Shown in pieces: positions 1 to 9,465 of a stretch of DNA of 64,000 nt (position 1 is its first letter; every line of letters starts with the position of its first letter). Below the pieces are notes generated by a model. The model was not told the DNA's origin and did not search any database. It saw nothing but the letters and a program-made list of their open reading frames with translations. A program made the translations under genes and the position numbers. This DNA comes from Bacteroidota bacterium (GTDB lineage: Bacteria; Bacteroidota; Bacteroidia; Flavobacteriales_D; Sanyastnellaceae), in assembly GCA_027624855.1 (NCBI GenBank), contig JAQBTQ010000009.1, positions 45,036-109,035 on the forward strand. Reading direction: 5' to 3'.

Positions 1-682
1 CAGCCAAGAAGCCTTCGGTCTCTTCCTTTTCTTTTTGGAACGCCTCTAAATCAGCTGGAGGTTCCTCATCCGTGGTCCACACCGTAACCAATATGGTAAT
101 GAGAAAAACAGCCGCGCCGATGGCAAAAGAATAAAATACGGAGTCGGGTATTTCGCCAACTGGCGCTTCATTTTTCACGCCTAATCTCGTCACAATCCAA
201 GGAAGATTCGAAGCGATCCACGTTCCAATTCCGATGATCAGTGTTTGAATTACAAAGCCAAAATTTCGCTGGTCCTCAGGCAGTTTGTCTGCAACAAGCG
301 CGCGAAATGGCTCCATACTGATGTTGATGGAAGCATCCAATACCCAGAGTAATCCAGCGGCCATCCAAAGAGCAGAACTATGGGGCATGAAGAATAAAGC
401 CGCTGAACTCAATATGGCACCTATCAAAAAGAAGGGTCGCCTTCTACCCCACTTTGGGCTCCAAGTGCGGTCGCTCCAATAGCCAATGATGGGTTGAACC
501 AACAAACCCGTCAGCGGTGCGGCAATCCACAATCCCGGCAATTCCTCTGGACTGGCTCCCAATGTTTGAAAGATTCTGGACATGTTTCCTCCCTGAAGAG
601 CAAAACCAAATTGAATTCCCAGGAATCCAAAACTCATATTCCAGATTTGCCAGAATGAAAGACGTTTTTTTGGCTGTAACAT
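1..682 (-). CDS. MFS sugar transporter, SLC45/GPH-like (3' end cut off by the window)
   Basis: Membrane permease of the major facilitator superfamily, probably sugar:cation symport. The ATG at 682 opens a reading frame of about 227 codons that runs off the window edge. The translation starts MLQPKKRLSFWQIWNMSFGF and continues with hallmarks of the SLC45-like sugar porters: a first helix with FGIQFGFALQGGNMS, then PLTGLLVQPIIGYWSDRT and a GRRRPFFLIGAI loop between helices 2 and 3. In Bacteroidota such permeases often sit beside maltodextrin-use genes; none is visible here, but the missing neighbours lie outside the window. The substrate is an inference. The gene downstream of its start is the oppositely terminating repeat protein at 799-5982. 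Confidence 0.85.
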   Translation of the reverse strand, partial: MLQPKKRLSFWQIWNMSFGFLGIQFGFALQGGNMSRIFQTLGASPEELPGLWIAAPLTGLLVQPIIGYWSDRTWSPKWGRRRPFFLIGAILSSAALFFMPHSSALWMAAGLLWVLDASINISMEPFRALVADKLPEDQRNFGFVIQTLIIGIGTWIASNLPWIVTRLGVKNEAPVGEIPDSVFYSFAIGAAVFLITILVTVWTTDEEPPADLEAFQKEKEETEGFLA

Positions 683-743
683 TTTTCGACTTTAGTTGAT
701 GTGAATTTATGACTTCGTGTCAAAATAACACGAACAAAAAGCA

Positions 744-772
744 CAAAAAAAACACCGAGCATAAGCCCGGTG
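744..772 (-). terminator. Rho-independent terminator of the 1727-residue repeat protein
   Basis: An 8-bp inverted repeat (753-760 with 765-772, loop ATAA, one G-T wobble) is followed on the minus strand by eight U residues (745-752). It lies 27 bases beyond the stop of the repeat-protein gene and shields the MFS gene from read-through. Confidence 0.8.
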
Positions 773-798
773 CTTTCCTTTTTAGTAATGATTTTCCG

Positions 799-3700
799 CT
801 ATTCTGGGCAAGGATAGCTGTATGCCGCGAGGAATTCCAGCAAATCAGCAGACCCGACCAATCCATTACCGTCCACATCAAATGGGCAAGGATCTTCACC
901 GCTTGGCATTTCACAAGAGCCGTCATCTGCCGTTGCATCCGGATTGAAGTTTGGCGCTTCGAAATAGGTACAGCCATAGATGTCATAAACACAAGACTCA
1001 TCATCCACTAACGCCAGAGGACAATAGTTGCTCGCTGATTCATCAGTGCAACCCTCAAATGAACAAGATCCATCATCAAACGATGCCAAAGGATCGTAAT
1101 TGGCGGCATTCGGATACAAACATCCTCCAGCGATACAAGAACCATCATCTACGTTAGCAGATGGATCAAAGTTCTCCGCATTTGGATTGGTGCAACCAGG
1201 GTATTCGCACGATCCGTCGTCATCGGTCGCATCATCGTCATAGTTCTGGGCATCCTCATCTGTACATCCTGGCACTTCCAATTGATCGCAGATGCCATCT
1301 CCATCGGCATCTTGCAAGCAGTTCCCGTCACAGTCATAATAGGTTTCTGGGAAAACGCATGAACCATCGTCCGTATTAGCTGAAGGGTCGTAGTTACAAG
1401 CGGTCGGAATGGTACATCCAAGGTATTCGCAGGACCCATCATCATCCGTCGCATCAGCATCATAATTGTCTGCTGAAGCATCCGTACAACCTGGAATTTC
1501 CAGTTCATCACAAATTCCATCGCCATCTGCATCATTGTTGCATTCACCGTCACAACCGTAATACTGCGCTGGATACTCACAGCTACTGTCATCAGCTTCT
1601 GCTTCCGGGTCGTAGTTGCAAGCCTCTTCATCCGTACATCCGAATGCCAAGTCAGGGAACACCAATGATTGGTTGAGTTCCTGCGGATTACTTCCGTCTT
1701 GGGCACGGTATTGCAAATTCAACGTCAATGAAACTTGGCCAGATGTGGTCAACTGGGCAACAAGTACTTGTCCATTTTCATCTGGGAACGCCAGGGGTTC
1801 CATATCAGGCAGCACAAACCAACTTCCGCCCAGAGCATTATCAATAACGAAGTCTCCGCCTGCTTCAAAAGCAGTTGCCGCAACTTCAACACCCACGGTT
1901 GAAAGGCTCAAGTTGCTGTTCTCGCCTCCGATGGTAAACCAGCTATCATAGACCACGTCCGGATCGATCAAATCTGCGAATGGATTGATTTCACTTGCGA
2001 AAGCTCCTCCCACCGCGTTTTGATAAAACGACGATGTCGTCTCGATGGACATCGGATTGCCATCTTGAGCAAAGACTGCAGTCAATTGATCGTTTGGATT
2101 GGAGAAATTGGCATAAACCCTAAAGGTGCGCATTCCTACCTCGGGCTCATTTTCAGCCACGAGTTCATAGGTAAGGCCTGTGTAGCTGGGTTCTGGGTAC
2201 GTGCAGGTCCCATCATCCAATAGCGCCTCCGGGTCGTAGTTATCGGCATCTGAATCGGTGCATCCGGCACCTGTAACTTCAACCTGTGGGAATGTCAAGG
2301 ACAAGCCTTCAATCTCAACGGATTCGTCGTTTTCATCTCGAATCTGCAAATTGAACAAGGCATCGACGGTTCCATTCGTGGTGACTTGAGCGAGCAGCAC
2401 TTTACCATCGACTGGAATTGCTTGAGTTGAAGCTCCTGGTATCAAGAATACAGATCCCCCGAGGAACGTGTTTACGTTGAGGGCATTGCCATCCTCAAAA
2501 TCTGGGAAGAACGCATCCATTCCTACCGTGTTCGACTGATCGTTCTCTCCAGGAGCAGCGCCTATGGCGATCCATGAGTCAAATTCCAAGGTAGGCACCA
2601 CCGCAAAAAATGCGGGATTAATTCCACTGGCCAAAGGAGTGCCCATAGGATCTTGGTAAAAATTCGTCGTAGGCGACAATTCCCACGGAGCAGATTCAGT
2701 TCCGTAAAGTGCAGTCACCTCGATGTTGTCTGAAGCAAAATTCGCATACAAGCGGTAGGTAGTTGTTCCTGCGATTCCGTCTTCTGCATAGACTTCATAT
2801 GATAGCGATTCCACTAATCCGCCTAGCCACTCACACGTACCGTTATCGGTAAGTGCTTCGGGATCATAGTTATCAGCTGTTTCTGAGGTACAACCAAATA
2901 CTTCCAATTCATCACATAGTCCATTCTCGTTGACATCATTGACACAAGTCCCATCGCAATTGTATAGTTCATCAGGATAGGTACATGAGTCGTCATTATC
3001 CGTGGCATCCGCGTTGTAATTGCAAGCCGCATCATCAAGGCATCCTGGGATTTCCAACTCATCACACACTCCATCTCCGTCTCCATCATTGAGGCAAATG
3101 CCATCGCAATCGTAATAGGTTTCTGGCAAGTTGCCTTCGCAATCACAAGCCCCATCTGGTATTCCAGTTCCACCGCACACGCCACACTCATCCAATGAGG
3201 TGCATGAACCATCATCAACATTTGCCGCAGGGTCATAATTACAAGCCGCTGAATCAGTGCATCCTTCGACTATGGCCTCACCCACACATGAACAATCTCC
3301 CGTGTACACGTCATTCATCGTCATGGAATCGCCGTCATCACACGCATCACCTGGGTAAGTGCAGCTGCCGTCATTGGCCACTGCTTCTGCATCGTAATTA
3401 CACGCGGTCGCATCCGTACAACCCGTGGCTACTTCCGGGAATGTCACGGTAAGTCCCACAGTATTGTAGCTATTCCCCATTTCATCGTCGTATTGGAAAT
3501 TCATTACCAACGTCATCACACCATCTGTTGTGAGTTGGGCTACGAGCACGCGGTTGTCATCTCCAGCTACCGCATCGGCTGAACTTCCCGGAACAACAAA
3601 CCAAGACCCACCAATAAAGGTGTCAATGGTGAATCCATTGCCATTATTGAATCCGTCATAGTATGGCTCCATGCCCACTGAATTCACCCCTCCAGATCCT

Positions 3701-5982
3701 TCTGTGCTTTCCGTGCCGATGGTCAACCAGCTGTCAAACTCTACTTCAGGGAAGGCCGAGAAAAAAGCCGGATTGATGAATTCACCATAATTCGAACCCA
3801 GCGTAGAGTTAAAGAAAGAAGTTGTTGTTGTCATCGTGAGCGGTGCATTTTCTTCTCCTCCCACCGTTCCGTAAACAGCCACCAATTCGTTCATTGGCGA
3901 ATCAAATGTGGCATACACCCTGTAAGTTGTCCCGTATGCCGAAGTCGCATATTCTTCTACTTCAAGGCCAGCAGGTCCAGTGGGTACAAATGTTCCGGCG
4001 CAGGAGCAGTCGCTCTGGTAGACATCATCCACTGTATTGTTAAAGCCATCATCACAGGCATCCCCTGGATAGACACACGAATCGTCCGAAGCTTCTGCTT
4101 CAGCATTGTAGTTGCATGCAGTCGAATCCATGCAACCAAATACCAATTCCACACCAGCACAATTGCAATCATCTCCAATGACATCGCCACCAGTCGATTC
4201 ATCTCCATCATCACAAGCATCTCCGATGTAGAAACAGGAACCATCATCCGTGTTGGCCTCAGCATTGAAATTACAAGCACTCTCAGAAACACAGCCTTCG
4301 ACGACAGCCTCCCCCACGCAACCGCAATCAGTGCTGTAGGTATCATTCAAGGTCATGGCGTTTCCATCATCACATGAGTCTCCAGGAAAAACACAACTGC
4401 CATCAGAAACTTCTGCAGCCGCATCATAATTACAAGCGGTCGCATCCATGCAACCGGCTGGCACCTGCGGAAAGGTTGCGGTTAATCCCTCCGTATTGTA
4501 GGAGTTTGCTTCGGCATCATCGTATTGGAAATTCATTACCAACGTGACCACTCCATCGGTTGTAAGTTGGGCAACCAAGACGCGATTGTCATCTCCTGCA
4601 ACTGCATCCTCATTGGAGCCCGGAACCACGAACCAAGACGCTCCAATAAACGTGTCAACTGTAAAGCCGCTGCCCGAGTTGAATCCATCATAATAAGGTT
4701 CCATTCCAACGGAACTTACACCGCCATCACCGTTGGTGTCCTCCGTTCCAATGGTGAACCAACTGTCATATTGCAACTCAGGGAAGACAGCAAAAAATGC
4801 CGGATTGATGAATTCACCATAATTCGATCCTACTTCCGAATTGTAAAATCCAGTAGTGGTCAATACACTTAATGGAGCATTGGTGCCCTCACCCACGGTT
4901 CCATAAACTGCAATCAATTCATTAAAGGGAGAGTCAAAAGTCGCATAGACACGGTAGGTCGTTCCATACTCAGATGTAGCGTATTCTTCAACTTCCAAAC
5001 CAGCAGGTCCTGTCTGAAAATCTTCTCCTTGACAAGAACAATCGCTTTGATAGACGTCATTTACAGTACCTGCAAATCCATCATCGCAGGAATCTCCTGG
5101 GTAATAACAGCTCCCATCATTGTCGGTCGCTGAATCGTCATAATTGCAAGCTGTTGCATCATCGCAACCCGGAATTTCCTCAGCATCACAAATCCCGTCA
5201 CCATCCGTATCGGGACTGATTTCTAATGCGTTGCAATCACAATTTGTATCATAAGTGCCCGCAGTAACGCAAAGCGTTGCTTCAGAACATTGATCACCAG
5301 GATAGAGGCATGATCCATCATCTTCACTGGCTGAGCCATCGTAGTTGCACGCCGCAGTATCCGTGCACCCTGGCGTCGCATCAGGTGATGAAACGGTCAA
5401 TCCGATACTTGTCGATGTATTTCCATTGGCATCATCATACTGCGCGTTGAGAACGACGGTGACTTGACCATCCGATGTCAATTGTGCTACGAGGACTCGA
5501 TTGTCAGGCCCTGCAATGGCATCCGCCGAAGAGCCTGGAATGACAAACCACGATCCCCCTGTGAAGGTATCAATGGTGAAACCCAATCCGGCATTGAAGT
5601 CCGCTAAGTAGGGTTCCATCCCTACCGCACTCACACCACCTGAACCAGAGTTATCTTCTGAACCAATGGTGAACCAACTGTCAAAATTGATTTCGGGAAA
5701 AACCGCAATGAATGCCGGATTGATGTCTTGGCCGTAATTCGCTCCAAGTGGGGTGTTGTAAAACGTGGAGGTGGTCAAAATGCTCAAGGGAGCGTTCTGC
5801 GCCTCCCCGACCGTTCCATACAAGGCGACCAATTCATCATCGGATGAATCGAAATTAACATAGACGCGGTAAGTCGTTCCAAATTCAGAGGTTGCATGTT
5901 CTTCTAGTTCAATTCCCACAAGAGTGGCTTGAGCAGGAAATGCAAACAATCCTGATATCAGAATCATGATGAAATTTCGCAT
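799..5982 (-). CDS. Giant secreted protein: five beta-rich domains, 18 Cys/Asp-rich modules, dockerin-like C-terminus
   Basis: Exported protein of 1727 residues with a signal peptide (residues 1-19, cut near FPAQA). It carries five copies of a domain of about 180 residues (roughly 22-206, 325-510, 670-853, 1057-1235, 1265-1448), each with a TTYRVYxxF-type opening and the motifs INPAF, DSWFTIG, SVGMEP and VLVAQLTTDG. Copies 2 and 3 are close to four-fifths identical, so they are a recent duplication. Between and after them come 18 modules of the form GC-x3-A-x-NYD-x2-A-x2-DDGSC, plus YDCDG and DGDGxCD loops that look calcium-binding. The last 30 residues hold one EF-hand/dockerin-like loop (DVDGNGLVGSADLLEF). 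I see no T9SS sorting domain. The function is unknown; adhesion or surface-layer roles are guesses. A TTG-N20-TAGTTTG promoter lies upstream. Confidence 0.85.
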   Translation of the reverse strand: MRNFIMILISGLFAFPAQATLVGIELEEHATSEFGTTYRVYVNFDSSDDELVALYGTVGEAQNAPLSILTTSTFYNTPLGANYGQDINPAFIAVFPEINFDSWFTIGSEDNSGSGGVSAVGMEPYLADFNAGLGFTIDTFTGGSWFVIPGSSADAIAGPDNRVLVAQLTSDGQVTVVLNAQYDDANGNTSTSIGLTVSSPDATPGCTDTAACNYDGSASEDDGSCLYPGDQCSEATLCVTAGTYDTNCDCNALEISPDTDGDGICDAEEIPGCDDATACNYDDSATDNDGSCYYPGDSCDDGFAGTVNDVYQSDCSCQGEDFQTGPAGLEVEEYATSEYGTTYRVYATFDSPFNELIAVYGTVGEGTNAPLSVLTTTGFYNSEVGSNYGEFINPAFFAVFPELQYDSWFTIGTEDTNGDGGVSSVGMEPYYDGFNSGSGFTVDTFIGASWFVVPGSNEDAVAGDDNRVLVAQLTTDGVVTLVMNFQYDDAEANSYNTEGLTATFPQVPAGCMDATACNYDAAAEVSDGSCVFPGDSCDDGNAMTLNDTYSTDCGCVGEAVVEGCVSESACNFNAEANTDDGSCFYIGDACDDGDESTGGDVIGDDCNCAGVELVFGCMDSTACNYNAEAEASDDSCVYPGDACDDGFNNTVDDVYQSDCSCAGTFVPTGPAGLEVEEYATSAYGTTYRVYATFDSPMNELVAVYGTVGGEENAPLTMTTTTSFFNSTLGSNYGEFINPAFFSAFPEVEFDSWLTIGTESTEGSGGVNSVGMEPYYDGFNNGNGFTIDTFIGGSWFVVPGSSADAVAGDDNRVLVAQLTTDGVMTLVMNFQYDDEMGNSYNTVGLTVTFPEVATGCTDATACNYDAEAVANDGSCTYPGDACDDGDSMTMNDVYTGDCSCVGEAIVEGCTDSAACNYDPAANVDDGSCTSLDECGVCGGTGIPDGACDCEGNLPETYYDCDGICLNDGDGDGVCDELEIPGCLDDAACNYNADATDNDDSCTYPDELYNCDGTCVNDVNENGLCDELEVFGCTSETADNYDPEALTDNGTCEWLGGLVESLSYEVYAEDGIAGTTTYRLYANFASDNIEVTALYGTESAPWELSPTTNFYQDPMGTPLASGINPAFFAVVPTLEFDSWIAIGAAPGENDQSNTVGMDAFFPDFEDGNALNVNTFLGGSVFLIPGASTQAIPVDGKVLLAQVTTNGTVDALFNLQIRDENDESVEIEGLSLTFPQVEVTGAGCTDSDADNYDPEALLDDGTCTYPEPSYTGLTYELVAENEPEVGMRTFRVYANFSNPNDQLTAVFAQDGNPMSIETTSSFYQNAVGGAFASEINPFADLIDPDVVYDSWFTIGGENSNLSLSTVGVEVAATAFEAGGDFVIDNALGGSWFVLPDMEPLAFPDENGQVLVAQLTTSGQVSLTLNLQYRAQDGSNPQELNQSLVFPDLAFGCTDEEACNYDPEAEADDSSCEYPAQYYGCDGECNNDADGDGICDELEIPGCTDASADNYDADATDDDGSCEYLGCTIPTACNYDPSANTDDGSCVFPETYYDCDGNCLQDADGDGICDQLEVPGCTDEDAQNYDDDATDDDGSCEYPGCTNPNAENFDPSANVDDGSCIAGGCLYPNAANYDPLASFDDGSCSFEGCTDESASNYCPLALVDDESCVYDIYGCTYFEAPNFNPDATADDGSCEMPSGEDPCPFDVDGNGLVGSADLLEFLAAYSYPCPE

Positions 5983-6007
5983 GTGAATCGGGTTTTGGTT
6001 AATCTTT

Positions 6008-6046
6008 CGTTGTGAATCTGCAAACTACAATTCTTCCAACGAAAGC
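6008..6046 (-). promoter_or_regulatory. Probable promoter of the 1727-residue repeat protein
   Basis: On the minus strand a TTG is followed after about 20 nt by TAGTTTG, which resembles the Bacteroidota pattern TTG...TAnnTTTG with one spacer base missing. It would give a leader of about 35 nt. Boundaries are approximate. Confidence 0.4.
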
Positions 6047-6100
6047 GCAACTATTCACCCTAATTGCACCAATGAAATTTTAAATCCGCGACTTAATCGC

Positions 6101-7723
6101 TCAATTTTTCAATCGATCGATCAAACCTTGGGTGCTTTCATCGTGCGGCACTTGGCTCGATTCTGAAGTCAACTCCTTCAAAACTTGATTTGCCAGCACT
6201 TTACCCAATTCCACCCCCCACTGATCAAAACTGCATACGTTCCAGATCAATCCTTGGATGAAGATCCGATGCTCATAAATGGCGATAAGCATTCCTAGGC
6301 TCTTTGCATCGAGCTGATCAAGCAGGAAAAATGTCGATGGCCGGTTTCCATCGAACACGCGATGGGGCGCGATTTCATCCACCTGTTGTAAACTCAGACC
6401 TGACTCCAACATCGATTGCCGCACCTCATCCACCGTTCTGCCTCGCATCAAAGCCTCCGCTTGAGCAACAGCATTGGCTAATAGTTTTTGATGATGGGCT
6501 GTGTAATTGGACATCGGCTGCTTCACGGCAATGACATCGACTGGGTGAACATCGGTTCCTTGGTGCAAGAGCTGATAAAATGCATGTTGGCCATTCGTTC
6601 CGGCTTCCCCCCAGACGACTGGTCCAGTTGTATGCTCTACTCTTTTTCCGTCACGCCCGATGGATTTGCCATTGCTCTCCATATCTGCTTGCTGCAAATA
6701 CGCCGGGAACCGGTCCAAATCCTGCGCATAGGGCAATATTACGTGAGTAGGAAGTCGGAGGTATTCCCGATACCAAATACCAATCAAAGCGCTGATGAGG
6801 GGAATGTTTTGTTCTGGAGAGGCCGTGCGAAAGTGAACATCCATTTCACGGGCGCCGTCCAACAATGCTTCAAATGACTTGGATCCTACCGCACATGCTA
6901 TGCTCAGCCCAACCGGGCCCCACAAGCTGTAACGACCACCAACCCAATCATCAAAACCAAAAATTGACGATTTTGGAACACCGAAATTCAACGCCGCTTC
7001 CACATTGGTTGAGACTGCTGCGAAATGTTCTCCAATGGCATTTTCTCCAAGCGAATCAATCAACCACTCCTTTGCAGCTTGAGCATTGGCCATGGTTTCC
7101 TGCGTGGTAAATGTCTTTGAAACCACGATTACCAGTGTTGATGCTGGTTTCAAGTTGTCCAGAGTCGATGCAAGATGCGCTCCATCAACGTTGCTTACAA
7201 AATGAACCTTTGGACCCGCTTTCCCTTCATTGCGGAGTGCCTTTGTGACCATCAATGGTCCCAAGTCTGATCCACCAATTCCAATATTGATGACGTCCTT
7301 GATAGCAGGATTTGATCGAACGGCATCCGCAAACGCCAACATCTCCTTTCGCGTTTGGAGTACAGATGGTAAAACGTCAACACCATCGACCTGAAATGCA
7401 TCGTTCTTATTGGCTCGCAAAGCCATGTGTAGAACGGCTCTCGACTCCGTTTGATTGATGGCATCTCCTTCGAAAAATTGGTCAACTGCCCCTCTCCAAT
7501 CGGCTTCTTCAGCGAGTTCAATCAACTGTTTCAGAACATCCGAGGTAATTCTATTTTTTGACCAATCGACGAAAATAGGCCCCAATTCAGCGCTGAACTT
7601 GTCCACGCGGTTTGGATCTCGTTGAAACAAATCGAGCAAATGCTCCTCTCCATCCGTTTGTGCCAATGCGCTCAGTGCAGCATGGGCCTTGGATGCCCTT
7701 AAATGAAACGCTTTTAACGCCAT
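6101..7723 (-). CDS. pgi: Glucose-6-phosphate isomerase
   Basis: Cytoplasmic enzyme interconverting glucose 6-phosphate and fructose 6-phosphate in glycolysis and gluconeogenesis. The 540 residues match the usual length of the long bacterial form. Family signatures are intact: the phosphate-binding SKTFTTQET, the GGRYSLWGPVGLS signature, GEAGTNGQHAFYQLLHQG, and the C-terminal QGLIWNVCSFDQWGVELGK, which ends in the catalytic-lysine region. The ATG shares one base with the stop codon of the upstream aldolase gene (TAATG), so the two are translationally coupled and almost certainly one transcript. No clear terminator follows; a gap of 118 bases separates it from the next start. Confidence 0.97.
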   Translation of the reverse strand: MALKAFHLRASKAHAALSALAQTDGEEHLLDLFQRDPNRVDKFSAELGPIFVDWSKNRITSDVLKQLIELAEEADWRGAVDQFFEGDAINQTESRAVLHMALRANKNDAFQVDGVDVLPSVLQTRKEMLAFADAVRSNPAIKDVINIGIGGSDLGPLMVTKALRNEGKAGPKVHFVSNVDGAHLASTLDNLKPASTLVIVVSKTFTTQETMANAQAAKEWLIDSLGENAIGEHFAAVSTNVEAALNFGVPKSSIFGFDDWVGGRYSLWGPVGLSIACAVGSKSFEALLDGAREMDVHFRTASPEQNIPLISALIGIWYREYLRLPTHVILPYAQDLDRFPAYLQQADMESNGKSIGRDGKRVEHTTGPVVWGEAGTNGQHAFYQLLHQGTDVHPVDVIAVKQPMSNYTAHHQKLLANAVAQAEALMRGRTVDEVRQSMLESGLSLQQVDEIAPHRVFDGNRPSTFFLLDQLDAKSLGMLIAIYEHRIFIQGLIWNVCSFDQWGVELGKVLANQVLKELTSESSQVPHDESTQGLIDRLKN

Positions 7724-8793
7724 TACTTATTTCGATTCACGCAATTCAAATCTTCAAAAGCTTGCGTTAACCGATCCACAAAGGCCGTCTCGCCATGCCG
7801 CAACCAAACCCTTGGATCATACTTTTTCTTGTTCGGAACATCCGAACCTTCAGGGTTGCCAATTTGCGTCTTTAGGTATGCTGAATGTTCATTCACATAA
7901 TCTCGCACGCCACTTAAAAATGCCCATTGCATGTCCGTGTCAATGTTCATTTTGATTGCCCCGTATGAAATGGCTTCTCGAATCTCTTCAACACTCGAAC
8001 CACTACCACCATGAAAAACAAAATCGACCGGATTCGACTTGGTGTTGAATTTCTCTTGAATGTATTTCTGGCTATTATCCAAGATTTTGGGCGTCAAGGA
8101 GACGTTTCCTGGTTTGTAAACCCCATGCACATTTCCAAAGGCAGCAGCCACCGTAAACCGATCGCTGATGGAATTCAAATGCTCATATGCGTATGCCACT
8201 TCCTCTGGTTGCGTGTAGAGTTTGCTGCTATCCACATCGGTGTTGTCCACCCCGTCTTCCTCTCCTCCAGTCACACCCAATTCTATTTCCAAAAACATCC
8301 CCAAACCATGCATCCTTTTGTGGTAGTCTTTGCACGTGGCAATGTTTTCTTCCAGCGGCTCTTCGCTCAAATCAATCATATGGCTGCTAAAAAGTGGTCG
8401 GCCAAATACTTCAAAATGCCGAGTGCTTTCTTCGAGCAACCCATCGATCCAAGGAAGCAGTTTTCTAGCGCAATGATCCGTGTGCAAGATGACAGGTACT
8501 TCGTAGGCCTTGGCCAATGCATGAATGTGATGAGCTCCGGCAATGGATCCCAACACCGCCGCATGCTGTCCTTCAAGCTTTAAGCCTTTTCCTGCATTGA
8601 ACACGGCTCCACCGTTTGAAAACTGAACGATTACGGGAGATTGAACGGCTTTCGCCGTTTCCAATACAGCATTCATGGAATTTGAGCCAATCACATTAAC
8701 CGCAGGCAGCGCATAGCCACGATCTTGTGCATCTTGAAAAACCTCACGCACTTCGTCTCCCCAGAGCACGCCAGACCGGAATTTATTCGCCAT
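7723..8793 (-). CDS. fbaA: Class II fructose-bisphosphate aldolase
   Basis: Zinc-dependent aldolase cleaving fructose 1,6-bisphosphate to dihydroxyacetone phosphate and glyceraldehyde 3-phosphate. The 356-residue frame starts at ATG 8793 (MANKFRSGVLWGDEV); the longer frame to 8847 adds only a non-homologous stretch. Class IIA features are visible: a zinc-ligand segment VILHTDHCARKLLPW, the DLSEEPLEENI insert, a second zinc His in a VHGVYKPGNV segment, and the phosphate loop FHGGSGSS. It heads a two-gene unit with pgi, consistent with coordinated upper glycolysis/gluconeogenesis. A TAATTTTG -7 box lies 24 nt upstream of the start. Confidence 0.96.
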   Translation of the reverse strand: MANKFRSGVLWGDEVREVFQDAQDRGYALPAVNVIGSNSMNAVLETAKAVQSPVIVQFSNGGAVFNAGKGLKLEGQHAAVLGSIAGAHHIHALAKAYEVPVILHTDHCARKLLPWIDGLLEESTRHFEVFGRPLFSSHMIDLSEEPLEENIATCKDYHKRMHGLGMFLEIELGVTGGEEDGVDNTDVDSSKLYTQPEEVAYAYEHLNSISDRFTVAAAFGNVHGVYKPGNVSLTPKILDNSQKYIQEKFNTKSNPVDFVFHGGSGSSVEEIREAISYGAIKMNIDTDMQWAFLSGVRDYVNEHSAYLKTQIGNPEGSDVPNKKKYDPRVWLRHGETAFVDRLTQAFEDLNCVNRNK

Positions 8794-8817
8794 AGTATAG
8801 TTTTTGATTTTGGGGCA

Positions 8818-8825
8818 CAAAATTA
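8818..8825 (-). promoter_or_regulatory. -7 promoter box for fbaA-pgi
   Basis: TAATTTTG on the minus strand matches TAnnTTTG exactly; predicted leader about 20 nt. A good -33 TTG is not evident. Confidence 0.45.
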
Positions 8826-8966
8826 ATTCCCGCAAATGACATAGCACGTGAACCGAGGGTTATTTGTTTGATTTAACCCAGAATTCAAGATCAATGCATG
8901 GAGACAAACCCGGCTTTTTTTTTGTTTTTCGTTGAAACGCGTCCCTCTTCCCTTTGACTCGGTGCT

Positions 8967-9461
8967 TTAGTTGGTGGATTGATTCAAACTTTCAATCGAT
9001 AATTTCGCCCATTCTGCTGCGTCCGATTCAGGGTGTAATTCAATGACTTGCTCGTATGTTTTTTTCGCTTGTTCACGATCGTTCAATTCTACCTCTGCGA
9101 TGAACCCTACCAAAAATGCACTGATCGCGCGTTTTTCGAATTGTGGATAATGATCGTGCACGTCCCTTAATTGGGTCATGGCCTCTTGGAATCGGCCTGC
9201 CGATCGAAGCAAATCTGCCCGTCGGAATAACATTTCAGGGGTCTCGGCTGCATCGTGGCATTCATTTGCAAATTCCCCATAACATTTCATCAATTGGGAC
9301 CTTACATCATCATGCACCATTTCTTCATTACCAAACAGTTGCTGTTCCAATTCCGCTATTGCTTCAAGTTGCGAAGCACAATCATTTGGCTGTTCTGACG
9401 CGCAACGCATTGCGAACAATGCCAATGCTACCAAAAAGAGGTGATGGCCCACTTTAATCAT
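8967..9461 (-). CDS. Probable TPR lipoprotein
   Basis: Small exported protein of 164 residues. The N-terminus has a hydrophobic stretch followed by a cysteine (LFAMRC at about residue 20), a poor lipobox, so attachment to lipid is possible but not certain. The C-terminal half reads as two or three tetratricopeptide-like helices (ADLLRSAGRFQEAMTQLRDV, then EQAKKTYEQVIELHPES), and the spacing suggests a YfgM/BamD-like scaffold rather than an enzyme. It starts 4 nt after the stop of def and is therefore in its operon. I do not recognise a named family member. The 173-base gap to fbaA contains no further gene. Confidence 0.7.
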   Translation of the reverse strand: MIKVGHHLFLVALALFAMRCASEQPNDCASQLEAIAELEQQLFGNEEMVHDDVRSQLMKCYGEFANECHDAAETPEMLFRRADLLRSAGRFQEAMTQLRDVHDHYPQFEKRAISAFLVGFIAEVELNDREQAKKTYEQVIELHPESDAAEWAKLSIESLNQSTN

Positions 9462-9465
9462 CGAA

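Noticed and set aside
799..5982. Dense short repeats that could look like a CRISPR array or microsatellite
   Set aside because: The repeat unit is in frame, diverged at the DNA level and encodes Cys/Asp modules inside one long open frame; there are no uniform spacers and no cas genes.
8011..8583. 190-residue plus-strand frame inside fbaA
   Set aside because: Antisense to a fully conserved aldolase; no recognisable domain, no promoter.
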